DNA from: Bactrocera neohumeralis
Taxonomy: Eukaryota > Arthropoda > Insecta > Diptera > Tephritidae
DNA length: 64,000 nucleotides
NCBI RefSeq assembly: GCF_024586455.1
Contig: NC_065921.1
Coordinates: forward strand, 7,781,401 to 7,845,400
Reading direction: 5' to 3'
The position numbers were made by a program, and so were the translations under genes. Below the pieces are notes generated by a model. It was not told the origin of the DNA. It did no database searches and saw only the letters and a list, made by a program, of their open reading frames with translations. Below are positions 44,257-56,439 of the stretch, piece after piece. Position 1 is the stretch's first letter. Each line of letters opens with the position of its first letter.

Positions 44257-45372
44257 ACAAGTCCCCGGTCTGGCACATACATAGTTAGATGGCGCTTCTG
44301 GACTTAAATCCATATGAGTTTTAGTTGGCCCTAACCTTCAAATGGCGCGCATATAAATTTGGCAACTGTCGGCTCATTAGTTAGTGAATTATATCATTTT
44401 GAGTGAAGCAACTTCTGTTATTGTTAGAAAAAATGGATAAAAAGGAATTTCGTGTGTTTATAAAATATTGCTTTTTGGAAGGAAAAAATACAGCTGAAGC
44501 AAAAATCAGGCTTGATTACGACTTTTCGAACACTGTCCCAGGAAAATCAACCATCAAGGTTTGCTATGCTGCTGTACTATGCTAAGTTTAGACGTGGTGA
44601 AATGAGCACCGAAGACGGTAAACGCAGTGGACGCTCAAAAGAGTAACCCTTGTGAAGTTGTTCGAGATTATCATCATTTACGAATATTTGGGTATGGGAA
44701 AGCTCTCTGCAAAGTGGGTGTCGCGCGACCAAAAAACACGACGTGTTGATGAATCGGAGCAGTGTTTGGAGATATTCAAGCTTAAGAAACCGCAGTTTTT
44801 GCGTCGATATGTGACGAGGGATGAAACATGGTTCCATAATTTCACTCCGAAGTCCAATCCACAAGCATCCGAGTGGAGAGCACACGATGAGCCCGCTCCA
44901 AAGCGTAAAAAAAGCACGGAATAATTTTTATTGACTATCTTGAAAAAAGAAAGACCATCCACAGCGACTACTACATAGCGTTAGTGGACCTTTTGAAGGA
45001 CGAAATCGCTGACAAACGGCCGCATTTGAAGAAAAAGAATGTACTGTTTCAATGCACCGCGTCACACGTCAGTGGAAACGATGAAAAAAATCCATGAATT
45101 GGGCATCGAATTGCTTTCGCATTCACCGCATTCTCAAGATCTGACCCCAGAAACTATTTTTTGTTCTCAAATCTCAAATGAATGCTTTTTGGGAAGAAAT
45201 TTTCGTAGAATGAAGAGGTGATCGCTGAAATTGAGGCCAATCTTGAAGGAAATGACCAATCGTACTACAAAATGGTATCGAAAGGTTGGCAGGTTGGTAT
45301 AATCAGGGTACCAGCCTTGAAGAGACCTATGTGGAGAAAAAAAATTTATTTTATTTTAGGCCGGGGACTTTT
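44257..45372 (+). mobile_element. Mariner MarC copy 1, both ends recognisable
   Basis: Left end 'acaagtccccggtctggcac' after TA; right end 'ggccggggactttt' is its inverse. The transposase starts MDKKEFRVFIKYCFLEGKNT at 44433. It reads GKSTIK, then frameshifts into FRRGEMSTEDGKRSGR. A deletion follows, then EYLGMGKLSAKWVSRD, LRRYVTRDETWFHNFTPKSNPQ (first catalytic Asp kept) and EWRAHDEPAPKRKKS. The second catalytic block (HQDNAPCH) is deleted, leaving FQCTASH. The third is SPHSQDLTPE. It is a classic DD34D mariner, now dead. Right boundary +/- 5 bases. Confidence 0.8.
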
Positions 45373-45861
45373 CGATTGACCTGTTTAGCACATGTACTAG
45401 GTTGTGTCGCTTCTGGCTTAAGTAAATACCTCTTTCATAGCAGGGAGCTTCTTGTCAGCTTTCACTTGCGTGTTTTTTTTACCTTCTATAAAAATACCTA
45501 TAATAATAGCAATCTTTACAAAAAGTTTTTAATTCTCTGTTTCTACATATTTTTTAATTTTCGCTCACTTTTTCGATTTATCTTTGAATTACCTTGCATT
45601 TTTGCTGCTGCTATAAAGTGTCACACAGTTTCACATTCACCTTCATGCCACCATTTGCACAATAACCGCACGTAATTGCTTTCTAAGAATAATCAGTCAG
45701 CTAATATCTTTATGATTGCTTGAATTTCGTCACATGATATGCATTATCTGGCACTGTCAGCAAATCTTTATAATGTAAATACTTAATTTTACATTAGTCG
45801 CGTGATGCCTTGTGTGGCAAAAGACACGTAGTCTTCTTTAAGTACAAGTGACGTTCCCAAG

Positions 45862-45980
45862 CTTAAAATCCACCTTTCCAACACTATATGGTAAGACGAA
45901 CTGTGATTGATAGCACTGGGGATATACGACTGCAACGACATCTATTGTCAAAATACGAAAAGACTTTTTCGACTACCCAA
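45862..45980. mobile_element. Solo end of MarD
   Basis: 'acctttccaacactat', 'gggatatacgactgcaacga' and the terminal 'gaaaagactttttcgactac' match the right end of the element at 53274-53803 and stop at a TA (45981-45982). The other end is missing. Confidence 0.7.
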
Positions 45981-45989
45981 TATTTTATC

Positions 45990-47228
45990 ATGGATATTAG
46001 TTTTTGTTTTGTGAACTTGGCTGCGCTTGTGCTGCATACTGAACGGAAAAAGTCTCTGAATTTTGAAATATTCCATTCAAATTAAGTTGTTTCCAAACTT
46101 TTAAAAACCGCAAAGAACTTGATAAAATATTAAAGTTGACCTTGTGTTATTGTTTTGCTGGTTGCTCGTGTTTGGAGCGAATTTTTCGACACATGCTTTC
46201 AAGAGAATATCCACCATATATATTTGAGGGCTTTCGATTATTGTGTTTTAGGAGAATTTTTAATTGGCGAACGAAGTTCAATCAATGGAAGTATTGTCTC
46301 GATTCGCAGTGAATTTGGAAATATAGTATTCGCTGTTAGGCGATGATATGAGTTAATTTTTTTTTTTAATATGCGAGGAAATATATTCTCAGCACAAAAT
46401 TGAGTGTCGAAAATAGCTGAATTGCAGGGAGATTTAACAATTTGAGAAATAGCAACGATATACCCCGGGTTTTAGTCTATCAGCGAAGACATATCGAATA
46501 GGCGTTGCCAATCGCGCCAAATTTCTTTACTATATAAAAAAATCCGCTTACTTCCACATGCTAATGCCCAAATGTAGAATGTTTAAGAACACTTGTACTC
46601 AAGACTCGATTGATGTGTGGCTTATTATGTGTGTGTGTAAGTATATACAAAGCTGGCGTAGTTGTTGTGTGTGTATGTATTTATAATCTTTCGCTCACTT
46701 TAAATTAGGCCACTGAACAGTGTTTGCAAGCCTTTATTCGCATAAGCACTCAAACATATGTCCGATTGCGAATATATACTTATCATACATACAAACATAC
46801 ACATACATTTGCCTACTTCGCTTTTGTTAAGTAGTTGAAGGTCATCAGAAGCACTTATGCAACGGCTGTGAGCGTCTAGCCTACATATATTTACATACAT
46901 ACACATCCACATACACTCCAAGTATATATAGAAGTACGAACATATTGTATTTCGGCGTGACTATCAAAATTCAAATTGAATCAAATCAAACAACAATGCA
47001 CTCAATTTATACGCACAAACATACATACATACATACATATATATAATATTATACTTGTATATGGTGCTCGCTTGTAGAATTGACCATATGTTTAAGTATG
47101 TAAGTATGTACTCAGTGTAAGTAAGTAAGAAAACACAGTGCACTGCGAATATAGAATTCAGTTCAGTAAGTTTTGCTTAGAGCTATTGTTATGAAATATA
47201 TACACACATACATATATGTATCTGCGAA
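45990..47228. other. Non-coding DNA with CATA tracts
   Basis: Repeated ACATACATAC tracts (46785, 46890, 47020-47045). No coding feature. Confidence 0.4.
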
Positions 47229-47620
47229 TAAAAAAAAAAACGCATAAAATTTCCAAAATCTCATCGGTCCTTTATTTGAAACGTTAGATTGGTTCATGAC
47301 ATTTACTTTTTGAAGTTTTCATTTAAATGTTGACCGCGGCTGCGTTGTTCCATTCAAAGTATATAACATTTTCGACATAATAGCCCGAATATATAATAGT
47401 TGCTGGCTTATTTCTGTAGACTTTAGACTTGACGTAGCCCCACAAAAAATAGTCTAAAGGCAAATCTTTGTTTACGGGTCCATGACATGATTGTCATGTT
47501 TTATTGTTGAAACACATGAGTCAACATTTAAATGCTTCAAAAAGTAAATGTCTTACAATTATTGATTTTGCATGTTTTTTTTAAAAAAAAAAGTTATCAA
47601 GCTCTTAAAAAATCACCCGA
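47229..47620. mobile_element. Second palindromic MarB derivative
   Basis: The right end 'ctcttaaaaaatcacccga' followed by TA is the MarB TIR. The left end begins in the A-run and 'cgcataaaat' that follow the TIR, so about 30 terminal bases are lost. 'gacatttactttttgaag' with 'atttaaatgttgaccgcgg' on the left is repeated in inverse on the right ('tcaacatttaaatgcttcaa', 'aagtaaatgtctta'). A short minus-strand piece of the LTPLDYFLWGYVKSKVYRNK region survives in the centre. Like 42368-43217 it has two 3' ends. Confidence 0.75.
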
Positions 47621-47715
47621 TATATTTACTCATGTAGGCATGTCTGGCACTTTGTTTGCTGACATGATTTCGTTTTATTTGCACTTGAAGTGCTCATTCT
47701 TACATTATTATTATG

Positions 47716-48614
47716 TTGTTACCGACCAAAGCACCAAAAAAAAGTACACAAAATAATTTTGGATGACCCTAAAGTGAAGTTGTTCGATATAGCAGGCACT
47801 CTAGAGAAGTGTGAATCATATCGCTTACGAATATTTGGGTATGAGAGAGCTTTGTGCAAAGTGGGTGCTCCGCGAGCTCACTTTTGACCAAACACAACGA
47901 CGAGTTGATGATTCAGAGCAGTGTTTGGAGGTGTCCGCGCATAATAAACTCTAGTTTTTGCGTCAATATATAACACTGGATGAAACATGGTTTCATCATT
48001 TCACTCCGAAGTCCAATTGATAGTCATCCGAGTTGACTGCACATGATAAACTTGGTCTAAAGCGTAAAAAAACGCAACAGTCGGCTGGCGTTATGGCGTC
48101 TGTAGTTTGGGATGCACTTGAAATAGTTTTAATTGATTACCTAGAAAAAGGAAGGACTATCAATAGCGGTTATTGCATAGTGTTATTGGACCGAATGAAG
48201 AACGAAATCGCCGAAAAATGGCCGCATTTGAAGAGAAACAAAGTGCTGTTTCACCAAGCAAATGCACCGTGTCACAAGTCAGTGGAAACGATGAAAAAAA
48301 TCCATGAATTGAGCTTTAAATAGCTTTCGCATTCACCGTATTCTCCATATCTGGTCCTCAGCGCCTATTTTCTGTTCTCAGAACTCAAACGAATGCTCGC
48401 TGGGAAGAAATTTTCGGCGAATGAAGAGGTGATCGCCGAAACCGAACCCTATTTTGAAGCAAAGGGCAAATCGTACTACCAAAATGGTATTGAAAAGTTG
48501 GCGGGTCGCTATAATCAGTACATCAACCTTGAAGGGAACTGTGTTAAATAAAAGACAAAAACAAAATTGGCAAAAAAATGTGTTGTACTATGTTAGATCG
48601 GAGACTTTTCAGTT
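47716..48614 (+). mobile_element. Mariner MarC copy 2, 5' end missing
   Basis: Plus-strand remnants in order: VTDQSTKKK with a frameshift into HKIILDDPKVKLFDIAGTL; YITLDETWFHHFTPKSN (first catalytic Asp kept); MTAHDKLGLKRKKTQQSAGV; INSGYCIVLLDRMKNEIAEKWPHLKR; VLFHQANAPCHKS (second catalytic Asp changed to Ala); SPYSPYLVLSAYFLF (third changed to Tyr); then a stop after LEGNCVK. The right end is 'agatcggagacttttc'. Two of three catalytic residues are lost by substitution. Confidence 0.8.
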
Positions 48615-49620
48615 CAGCTGTTTTCTTCTAGTAGAAAATTGCTTTCCGGTCATACGCGAAATCACTGCAGCTGTGGAGAACCTTTTTTTTAGCGCCGTCG
48701 GAGATCGAGAGTCAATCGAAAGTTACTTGAAGTTTTTTCAAAAACTTAAGCTGTAAATGCCTTAAATATCTACAACTATATAGCTTAACCCTTAAATTCT
48801 TCTAACAACTGATTTTATTTTTAAATCCTAAAATCGCCTCTTTTTAGCCTGTTACAATAGGCGTGTTCCTTGAATTATTTAAAGAAAATATTTACCTCGA
48901 CATTTCTTTTCTTGGAGATCTAACGTTCAGCTTTTAGTTCATGAAAATTTTTGCTCATTTTAATTCCATTCCAAAGCAAATTTAATACATATTTATTACT
49001 TATTTAATGTCATCAAATATCTTTGGCTATTAACAGCTCAACTTTTTATATTCGCAATATTTTTTTGTTCGCAATAAGTGCAATAAGTCAAACGAGTTGA
49101 ATATCCGCAATATTATCATTAAATTAAATAAGCTTTTTACTTTAAAATAGTCATTAGTTGCATGTTTTTTACTAATCGCATTAATTTCATTTATATCCTG
49201 TTAATTAGTATATTAAATTTTTGTGTTTTTATTTGAATTGTGCTTTCTTTTTCATAATATTATTTATCAACCAATTTAATTATATCAGTCACGCTTTATT
49301 GATTTATGTAAATGAGCTATGTGAGTGAGTGCAGCGTTTGCAAAAAAACTAAATTTGTGCATAAATATAATGTTTTTTTCTTAATTTAAGGTAGCTGAGT
49401 GACTGGTGAACATTTTGATAGTATTTACTATGCGAGCGATACCACGAATGATAAATTGCCATCAATTTGTATTAATATATTCTTTTTTACATTTATCAAT
49501 TATTTTTTTTTATTTTTATTTTATGTACATTTATTTAAATTAGATTGATTTAGCTGATTGAAAATAAGTATTAATACAATATGCCATTAAAAGTTGTGGT
49601 TAAATATTTAGTAAATATGT
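48615..49620. other. Very AT-rich non-coding DNA
   Basis: Long T- and A-runs. No gene or repeat boundary seen. Confidence 0.45.
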
Positions 49621-49624
49621 ATAG

Positions 49625-50005
49625 GGTGCGTCAGTAGTTATACCGTTATGTGGACATTTACATCATTTAAATAAAATTTGAAAATGTAATTTCTGTATAA
49701 TTCTAATTTTAGCTAAATCGCTTTACACCGACAAAAGTGACTGTTTGGTCCCGCGTTTGCTACAAAACCACCATTGACTAATATTTTTTCAAACTAAATC
49801 AAATTGTGTAATATCGACAGTTAACAGTTTGAAAAATATCTCGAATTATCGTGAATAAACCTTTTCAGTTTCTGCAAGAAATATTTCTGGATATTCTATG
49901 GTAAACGAGGTGATATTGAGTGTCCACACAGATCTTCGATTTGACTTCTCTCGATATATTTTTGTGGGGTCGTTTTGAAAATAAAGTATAGTTCAGTAAT
50001 ACTTG
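49625..50005 (+). pseudogene. Transposase fragment, Tc1/mariner type
   Basis: The frame ending near 49990 reads DLTSLDIFLWGRFENKVYS, corresponding to the third catalytic block DLTPLDFFLWGY-K-KVY. The preceding 'ggtgatattgagtg' fits GDIEWP. A 'gggtgcgtcagtagttata' at 49624 might be its terminus. It differs from MarA and MarB in sequence. Confidence 0.45.
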
Positions 50006-50009
50006 AAGT

Positions 50010-50740
50010 TAGGGCACAATAGACCTAAGTTCGCTATGTAATTCTCGTCTATTTATCTTAATCCTAGGAGATTACTCTATAAAAAAACTATTATGCTGCA
50101 CATATCGTCTTTCTCAGTGATAGACAAGCGACACTTCAATCTCGTCCGTTTGAATCAAATCAAATGGGACTGGAGTATGTCAAAATACTTAACAGGATTG
50201 CCATAAATAATACTAGTTCATTGGCACGGATCTCTCGGTATAAAGGCATCAATGACCTTGCAAATTTTCTACTGAAAGAAGTTGAAGTTCTTCGCTGCGG
50301 ATCGGCCTAACAGAATAGGTTAAAGCTACGAGAAGAAGGAAGGGCTTCTAGAAATCACGAATGGCATCAAAAACCCGGTTTAAGCAATTAATTGTTCTAT
50401 AAAATAAGGCAGCTAAGAAGATTTTATACAGAGCACCTCAGTCTGAGTAGTCATCTCTTAAGATTGATAATCTCTTCTACAGGTCTATAGCGGTTTTGTG
50501 AGCATAGGGGAGATAAACTCGAAAACATACTCCTTGATTGCTCAGAAATTGCAAGAATAAGAGGTCAGGCTATCGGGACATTTAAATCGGTGAGAGAAAC
50601 TATCACATTCATTAAGCCAAGAGCTTAAGAGCTTTACTGGGGCTATTTAATTCAACTGAGTTAGATGAAGCGCTGTGATAATATCAGAGGGCACAATAGG
50701 CCATAGATCACGGTGAAGTCTTCAACTGTTAATCTATTTT
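50010..50740 (+). mobile_element. LINE 3' end fragment(s)
   Basis: At 50490-50600 a frame reads CEHRGDKLENILLDCSEIARIRGQAIGTF, matching the tail block C---G---TxEHLLxDCxxLAxxR. The motif 'gggcacaatag' occurs at 50013 and again at 50690, probably two 3'-end copies. No RT or endonuclease domain is present. Confidence 0.5.
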
Positions 50741-50934
50741 ATTGATGTTATTCCACATTTTTATATACTGACATAAGTAATGGCACCACCCTGTAAATTC
50801 GATATTCAAGTATCAAAAAGCATAATTAAAGCTTCCCATAAATAGAATTCCAAACAAACGGCAACTTCGATCTAATAATGGTCAAAATACTAGATATACG
50901 ACGACATTCACATAGTTTAGCGAATTAAGGGACA

Positions 50935-51060
50935 GCGGCTACGCTGGCTAGGTCATGTCGTCCGTATGGATGAAAATACTCACGCTCTGAAAGTATTCGA
51001 CGTTGTACCCGCCAAGGAAAGCAGAGGAAAAGAAAGACCTCCACTCCTTTGGAGTCCTAA
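50935..51060 (+). mobile_element. LINE 3' end, short copy
   Basis: Reads LRWLGHVVRMDENTHALKVFDV, then KERPPLLW, and stops abruptly at about 51058. It has the same family end as at 1.4, 14.5 and 31.5 kb. Confidence 0.65.
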
Positions 51061-51064
51061 AATT

Positions 51065-52055
51065 TCTTCTGACACATGAGCAATAGCGTTACGATTCATT
51101 CTTTTTTTTTTTTATTAAAAAACGTTGTTGTAACCCTTTTTTTGTTTTCTATAAATTATTATATTTGATTATACGTCTACCTTTTTAAAATACTGAAAGA
51201 ATCTGTTTTTTCATTTGTCGTTTGGATCATTCACAATAGTAAAACTGATATAAAATATACAAAACCAAACTTGGTAGCATTAAAAAAAGCGGCTATATCA
51301 CTTTAGTGAGGTATCTGCATACTCTCTTGCACTAGTTCCACTCGATAACTTTTTCGTTGCTTTTACATGTAACTGTTTTGATAAGAGAGCAGAAGTGAGC
51401 AGGGAAATGGTGAATCGAAGAGAGCTAATGTCACATAATGCGTAGAACAGATAGTATCCTGTACTTCTTGACAAAATTATTCGAGGATATTTAATCTTAA
51501 TTAAGATTACTTGATACCAAAGACGATAATGTGCTTTTCGGTCACAAAAAAAACCAAAATAAGTTTAATTAATTAAAAACCACCTTCATTCGTATTTAAT
51601 AAAAAATATATATTTTTTTCCATTTTCATCAATTTAAGCACAATACAGTAATTAACAGAGCATTTTAATATCTGCGCGTGATTGCATCCCACAGTTTGAC
51701 ACGTAATTTCATTATTTACTTATAATAATCAATATTTTTATTTGTAAACAAAAGCCAATATTTGCATAATAAACTATTCCATAAAATTAAATTCTATTAC
51801 TTTGTTTTTGTTTACATTATGCTATTTCGCATTTGACAAATGCCTTTCACGTCGACGAAATAAACGGTGCATGCGGTGAGAATAATGGAATAATGGAATA
51901 ATAATAATTTTAAATGCAAATCTAATTTACACTTTTGTTCTTTGCACGCCATAAACGGAGTGTAGGTAATTCATGGCGCATGAATTATGACAATGGAAAT
52001 TTATTGGCATGTTTCTATATAATATTGAATGAGAATTAAAAGAACAATCAAACAA
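51065..52055. other. AT-rich non-coding DNA
   Basis: No coding or repeat signal supported. Confidence 0.4.
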
Positions 52056-52754
52056 CATATCTTCACCTAAAATGCAAAACAACGTAACATCATTTTTCAA
52101 AAGTTTACAGGCGAAGGAAAAATGATAGAATAGAAATGTGAAGGGCATTGAAATAAAATTTGAGTTTTGGTTATAAAATGGTTATATATTGGTTACGTAT
52201 TGGTTATTGTATAGGTTATATATTGGTTATATCTGACAGCGAAAGCTGAAAATGTTATGCTACAGGCGAAGGAAAAATGATAGAATAGAAATGTGAAGGG
52301 CATTGAAACAAAATTTGAGTTTTGGTTATAAAATGGTTATGTATTGGTTATTTATTCGTTATATCTGACAGCGAAAGCTGAAAATGTTATGCTACAGGCG
52401 AAGGAAAAATGATAGAATAGAAATGTGAAGGCCATTGAAATAAAATTTGAGTTTGGGTTATAAAATGGTTATGTATTGGTTATTTATTCGTTATATCTGA
52501 CAGCGAAAGCTGAAAATGTTATGCTACAGGCGAAGGAAAAATGATAGAATAGAAATGTGAAGGGCATTGAAACAAAATTTGAGTTTTGGTTATAAAATGG
52601 TTATGTATTGGTTATTTATTGGTTATATCTGACAGCGAAAGCTGAAAATGTTATGCTACATATATGTAATATGATATAGAGAATCGTAAGGAATAAAAAA
52701 CGCAATTTCGATTCGTTTGATGATACGCTATTTTGCATTTTAGGTGACGATATA
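52056..52754 (+). mobile_element. MITE-X copy 2, expanded by tandem repeats
   Basis: Left end 'atatcttcacctaaaatgca' and right end 'tgcattttaggtgacgatat' form a TIR of about 35 bases that continues as AACGTAACATCA / TGATACGCTA. There is no ORF. The interior is four copies of a 132-155-base unit (see 52109-52659). Shared ends and interior with 43218-43420 and 63755-63950 define the family. The superfamily is not evident. Confidence 0.8.
52109..52659 (+). repeat. Tandem repeat, four units (155+132+132+132)
   Basis: Each unit starts 'aggcgaaggaaaaatgatag' (52109, 52264, 52396, 52528) and ends 'gaaaatgttatgctac'. Units 2-4 are exactly 132 bases and differ at a few sites. Unit 1 has about 23 extra bases from additional 'ggttatatatt'-type repeats. 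The near identity implies recent amplification. Confidence 0.9.
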
Positions 52755-53273
52755 TAGTTTTTTTTAATGCAATTATAAATGTGCAGAAGGTGTTATACAT
52801 CGCATATGTAAATATATAGTGTCTGTATATGTAAGTATATAAACTTATACATGTTTTTTCGTTAACACACTCTTAGAAATTACAACAAATTTGCATAAAA
52901 TATGTATATTATGCCAATACTATTGGCGCTGTTGATTTTAATAATATGCATACATACATCTCCACGTGGGCTTATATGCAAATTATATTTAAATAAATAA
53001 GGTGTGGAATATCTAAAATTATACAAACAAGAGGAATGCAACAAGCTTACATAAAAAAAATATTTTTGTATAAAAACCTAGTATTTATTTGCTCATATTA
53101 ATATAGTATCTGGACTGTCTAATATTACAATACAATAATTGTTAGTTATATACAATTTTTTTGTTTGTAAGATGAGGTTATCACTAAGTCAAATTTAGGA
53201 ATAAATAATCAGGTATATTGAATAGCAGCACTTTGATCAAAAATAATTTAAAATTCCGACAATAAGCCATTTA
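52755..53273. other. AT-rich non-coding DNA
   Basis: TATG tracts near 52800-52850. Nothing else. Confidence 0.4.
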
Positions 53274-53803
53274 TTTGGTAGTCGAAAAAGTCTTTTCGTA
53301 TTTCTAATCAAACTGCATCGTATTTTTTTTATATTTATATTAATAAACAAATATCTGCCATTTTGGTCGACCACTTTTTGCCATTTTTTCGCTAGAGACT
53401 TTATTCCACCAGTGTAAGACTTTATCAATGTAAATCGAAATTTGGAAATTTCCAGAACGGAAGCAAGCGAACCATTGTTGTGCTACACGAACTGATACAG
53501 CATCGTCTCCATAAACTGCACAAATTTCGTTGGTGGCTTGCGCGGCATTCATCCCTTTTTTATACCAAAATTTCAAAATAGAGCGAATTTCTTCATAATT
53601 TTCACTAATTTTTGAACAGCTGTAACTTTTTTTCAACTTCCCGACTTAAATTTTTTTTTTTGGGTTAAATGAAGCCTAAAATTTTACCTTTCCAACACTA
53701 TAAACATTATATGGTATGACACAATGTGATTGGTAGTACTGGAGATATACGACTGCAACGACATAAATTGACAAAATACGAAAAGACTTTTTCGACTACC
53801 GAA
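53274..53803 (-). mobile_element. Mariner MarD, short deletion derivative
   Basis: Exactly flanked by TA (53272-53273, 53804-53805). TIRs of about 30 bases are centred on 'gtagtcgaaaaagtcttttc'. The minus-strand transposase starts near 53636 with the N-terminal helix-turn-helix: EEIRSILKFWYKKGMNAAQA, NEICAVYGDDAVSVRVAQQW, FRSGNF. It jumps by deletion to the C-terminal end GGIKSLAKKWQKVVDQNGRY in another frame. The whole catalytic core is missing. With intact ends it could have been moved in trans. 530 bp long. Confidence 0.85.
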
Positions 53804-53929
53804 TATTTCATCTTGGTGAATTTGTTTACAAACATGATTCTGTCTTTGCTTGTCAATTTGGTTAGAAAAGTACTGTTACTACTAAATTGACAAAGGAAGT
53901 ATTTGAGTTAAATGCGGCGATCATCGAAG

Positions 53930-54440
53930 CTATAAAAACCTTCACAAGTACAAATGGATATAAAAACTTGTATGGCTCCATAAATTTGATCCGGCGGAAC
54001 ATATTATTGGAGCTTGTAGCGCTGCCTTGGACAGTAGTCCATGACAGAATCTTGAAGATATCTTGGCAAATAAAATAGTTTTCCATACAAAAACAACAAT
54101 TTTATCAGTCAGTTTCTATGGCAGCTATATGTTATAGTAGTCCGTTCTGAACAATATATACCAGGATTGTAGCGTTAATTTGAATAATAGTCGGGGCCAA
54201 TTTTCGTATAGATATCTTGCTAAATAAACAAGTTTTCTATACAAGAACATGATTCGTATCTCTCAATTTCTTTGGCAGCTATATGCTATAGTGATCCGAT
54301 ACTGGCGATTTCGACAAATAAGCAGCCTCTTGTCGAAAAAAAAACGTAGACAAATTTTCAAATCAATATTTCAAAAACTGGCGTACTTCTTCGCGTATTT
54401 ACAGACAGCAAAATTGTCTCAGCTCGTGGCGATACTTACT
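53930..54440 (-). repeat. Dispersed repeat R1, reversed and duplicated
   Basis: 'ttccatacaaaaac', 'ggcagctatatgttatag' and, again further on, 'ttctatacaagaacatgat', 'ggcagctatatgctatag', 'gcgatttcgacaaataagc', 'atttcaaaaactggc'. The block occurs twice within the copy. Confidence 0.6.
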
Positions 54441-54469
54441 ATTTATATTGTACAATATACCATATAAGT

Positions 54470-56330
54470 CTACTTTAGAGGGTTTTCGATGTTTTCTTCT
54501 CGGTGTTATAAATATTATGGTAACGTCTTGCGTTTGATTTGACTAAAACTGCCATTTAATCTGACATCATGCGAACCACACATTATTCTTTAGCCATTAG
54601 TAGCAAATGTATAGATATGTGCGCATGTGCATGGGTTGTGACATAATGCCTTGTTGTATAAGAATGTGTTATAGCACAATATTAGCACCAGCTAATATTT
54701 ATATACCCCTTATTAACTAATTGTGAATATTTACTAAGCTTGCTTTGCTGTTAACGGCCAAACAAGCTCTCTTGGTCAATAAATATTTATTTTTTCGTTC
54801 TAGGCTGTATATGCTAATGAGCGCCTAAGCCAACTCATCAGCATATTGTCATTATAAGTTGGCTTGCTTGTGAAAAACTTTGTACTTTGAACTTATCATT
54901 AGTTAATTTTTTACAAAACAAATGACTTTTTTCAATTAAAAGCTGCGAAGCTAAATCAATATATGTATTAGCTTTTCGAGAAATTGCAGGTGATCATCGA
55001 AATTTTAGGTTGATAAACATGGTAACAATATTGTTAATGATTTTTTTGGATATTAAATATATATAATATACCCATATGTATAATAAATAAATATATATTT
55101 ATATATATTATTTTATTCTAAATATTTGTTTACACTTCAATTTTCGCATTGTTCATTAGAAAATTGAAATGTCTCACTACATTTTCTTAATTGGCAAACC
55201 TTTTCAGATTCTAGGTACTTAAAATTTATTCACCGCCTTTAGAGCTACTCAAATATTGTGCTAGGTTGTATTTATTGCTTCAATATTTACCCACTTGTAT
55301 ATGCCTACCTGCTTATGACACTCGTTTATCTTACTTTTATTACTAGCAAACTCGTTGTGACATTTGTTTACGGAGATAAATAGTTATATGTTAGATAAAA
55401 AAATGTGTTTATTATCCATATCTACATTTGTATGTGGTATATAAGTACAATAAAAAAATTATTTACTAAAATAAAAATAGAAATAAAAGTTAAATAATAT
55501 TTTTTGAAATATTTACAAATTAAGAAGTAGTATAACGTAACTTAAAAAATTAACATAATGTTATTATTATGCGTTAGTGGTTGGGATTATTGACCTATCG
55601 ATAATTTGCTAGGCAACTTTATTTGAGAAGTTTTTGCTAGAATTTCAAATATTGCCAAAAATATCGCTTAGCCTTGACTTTTGATTATATTTCTTCGTCG
55701 AGTAGTCATGTTATCTCTTTAAAGAGTTCTATTTTTCGTTTCGAAGTAATCGAGCTTTTCAGTCAGAAAAACGTACGTTAAGTCGTTCTTTAGAAACACT
55801 TTTGACTTATATTGAAGGCCATACATTTAGTTCGCTTTGTCAGCTAAACTTCTACTAAAAACCACTTCAAATGAGACATGTGTGATATGTGATATTAATT
55901 GGACGGAATAGGCTAAATTTAATATATTGCGTTAATGTGGAAAACATCAGCCAGAGGATCGGAATTTATTATATGAGGTATATGAGTTTTAGACCAAGAT
56001 CTAGATCAAGGTCTAGACCAAATCCACTCTAGTTCAGCGCTAAATCACATAATTAAAAAAAAAAAAAACCTTTTCAGGCTCGGGCTGATTACATTAATTT
56101 TGACATTGCTTAGGTACACTTGAGAAAATAATTTGCAAAAATGCATAGCGAAAATCTGTATAAGGAGCTTATGGGAGTTGGGGGGAGGATGGAGCTTTGT
56201 GAGCAAAGTTCTCTGAGCGTCATTCACTTGGGAGTGGCCAGAAATGATTCTTTTACATATAGCTCAAGCAGCTTATAATTTCCGGTCTAAGACCAAGTAT
56301 CCTCTGGGTAGACAAAGAACATACGTTTGA
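54470..56330. other. AT-rich non-coding DNA
   Basis: No ORF or repeat with a recognised motif. 56040-56066 is an A-rich tract. Confidence 0.45.
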
Positions 56331-56439
56331 AGACGAGACGAGAAGATGAACCATTCTTCCCTAGGGTTGTGCGCTGGGTTTCAGACCCGCCACGTAAAAA
56401 ACCCTACCAATGAAAGGGAAAAAGCAGCCTCAGATAAGT

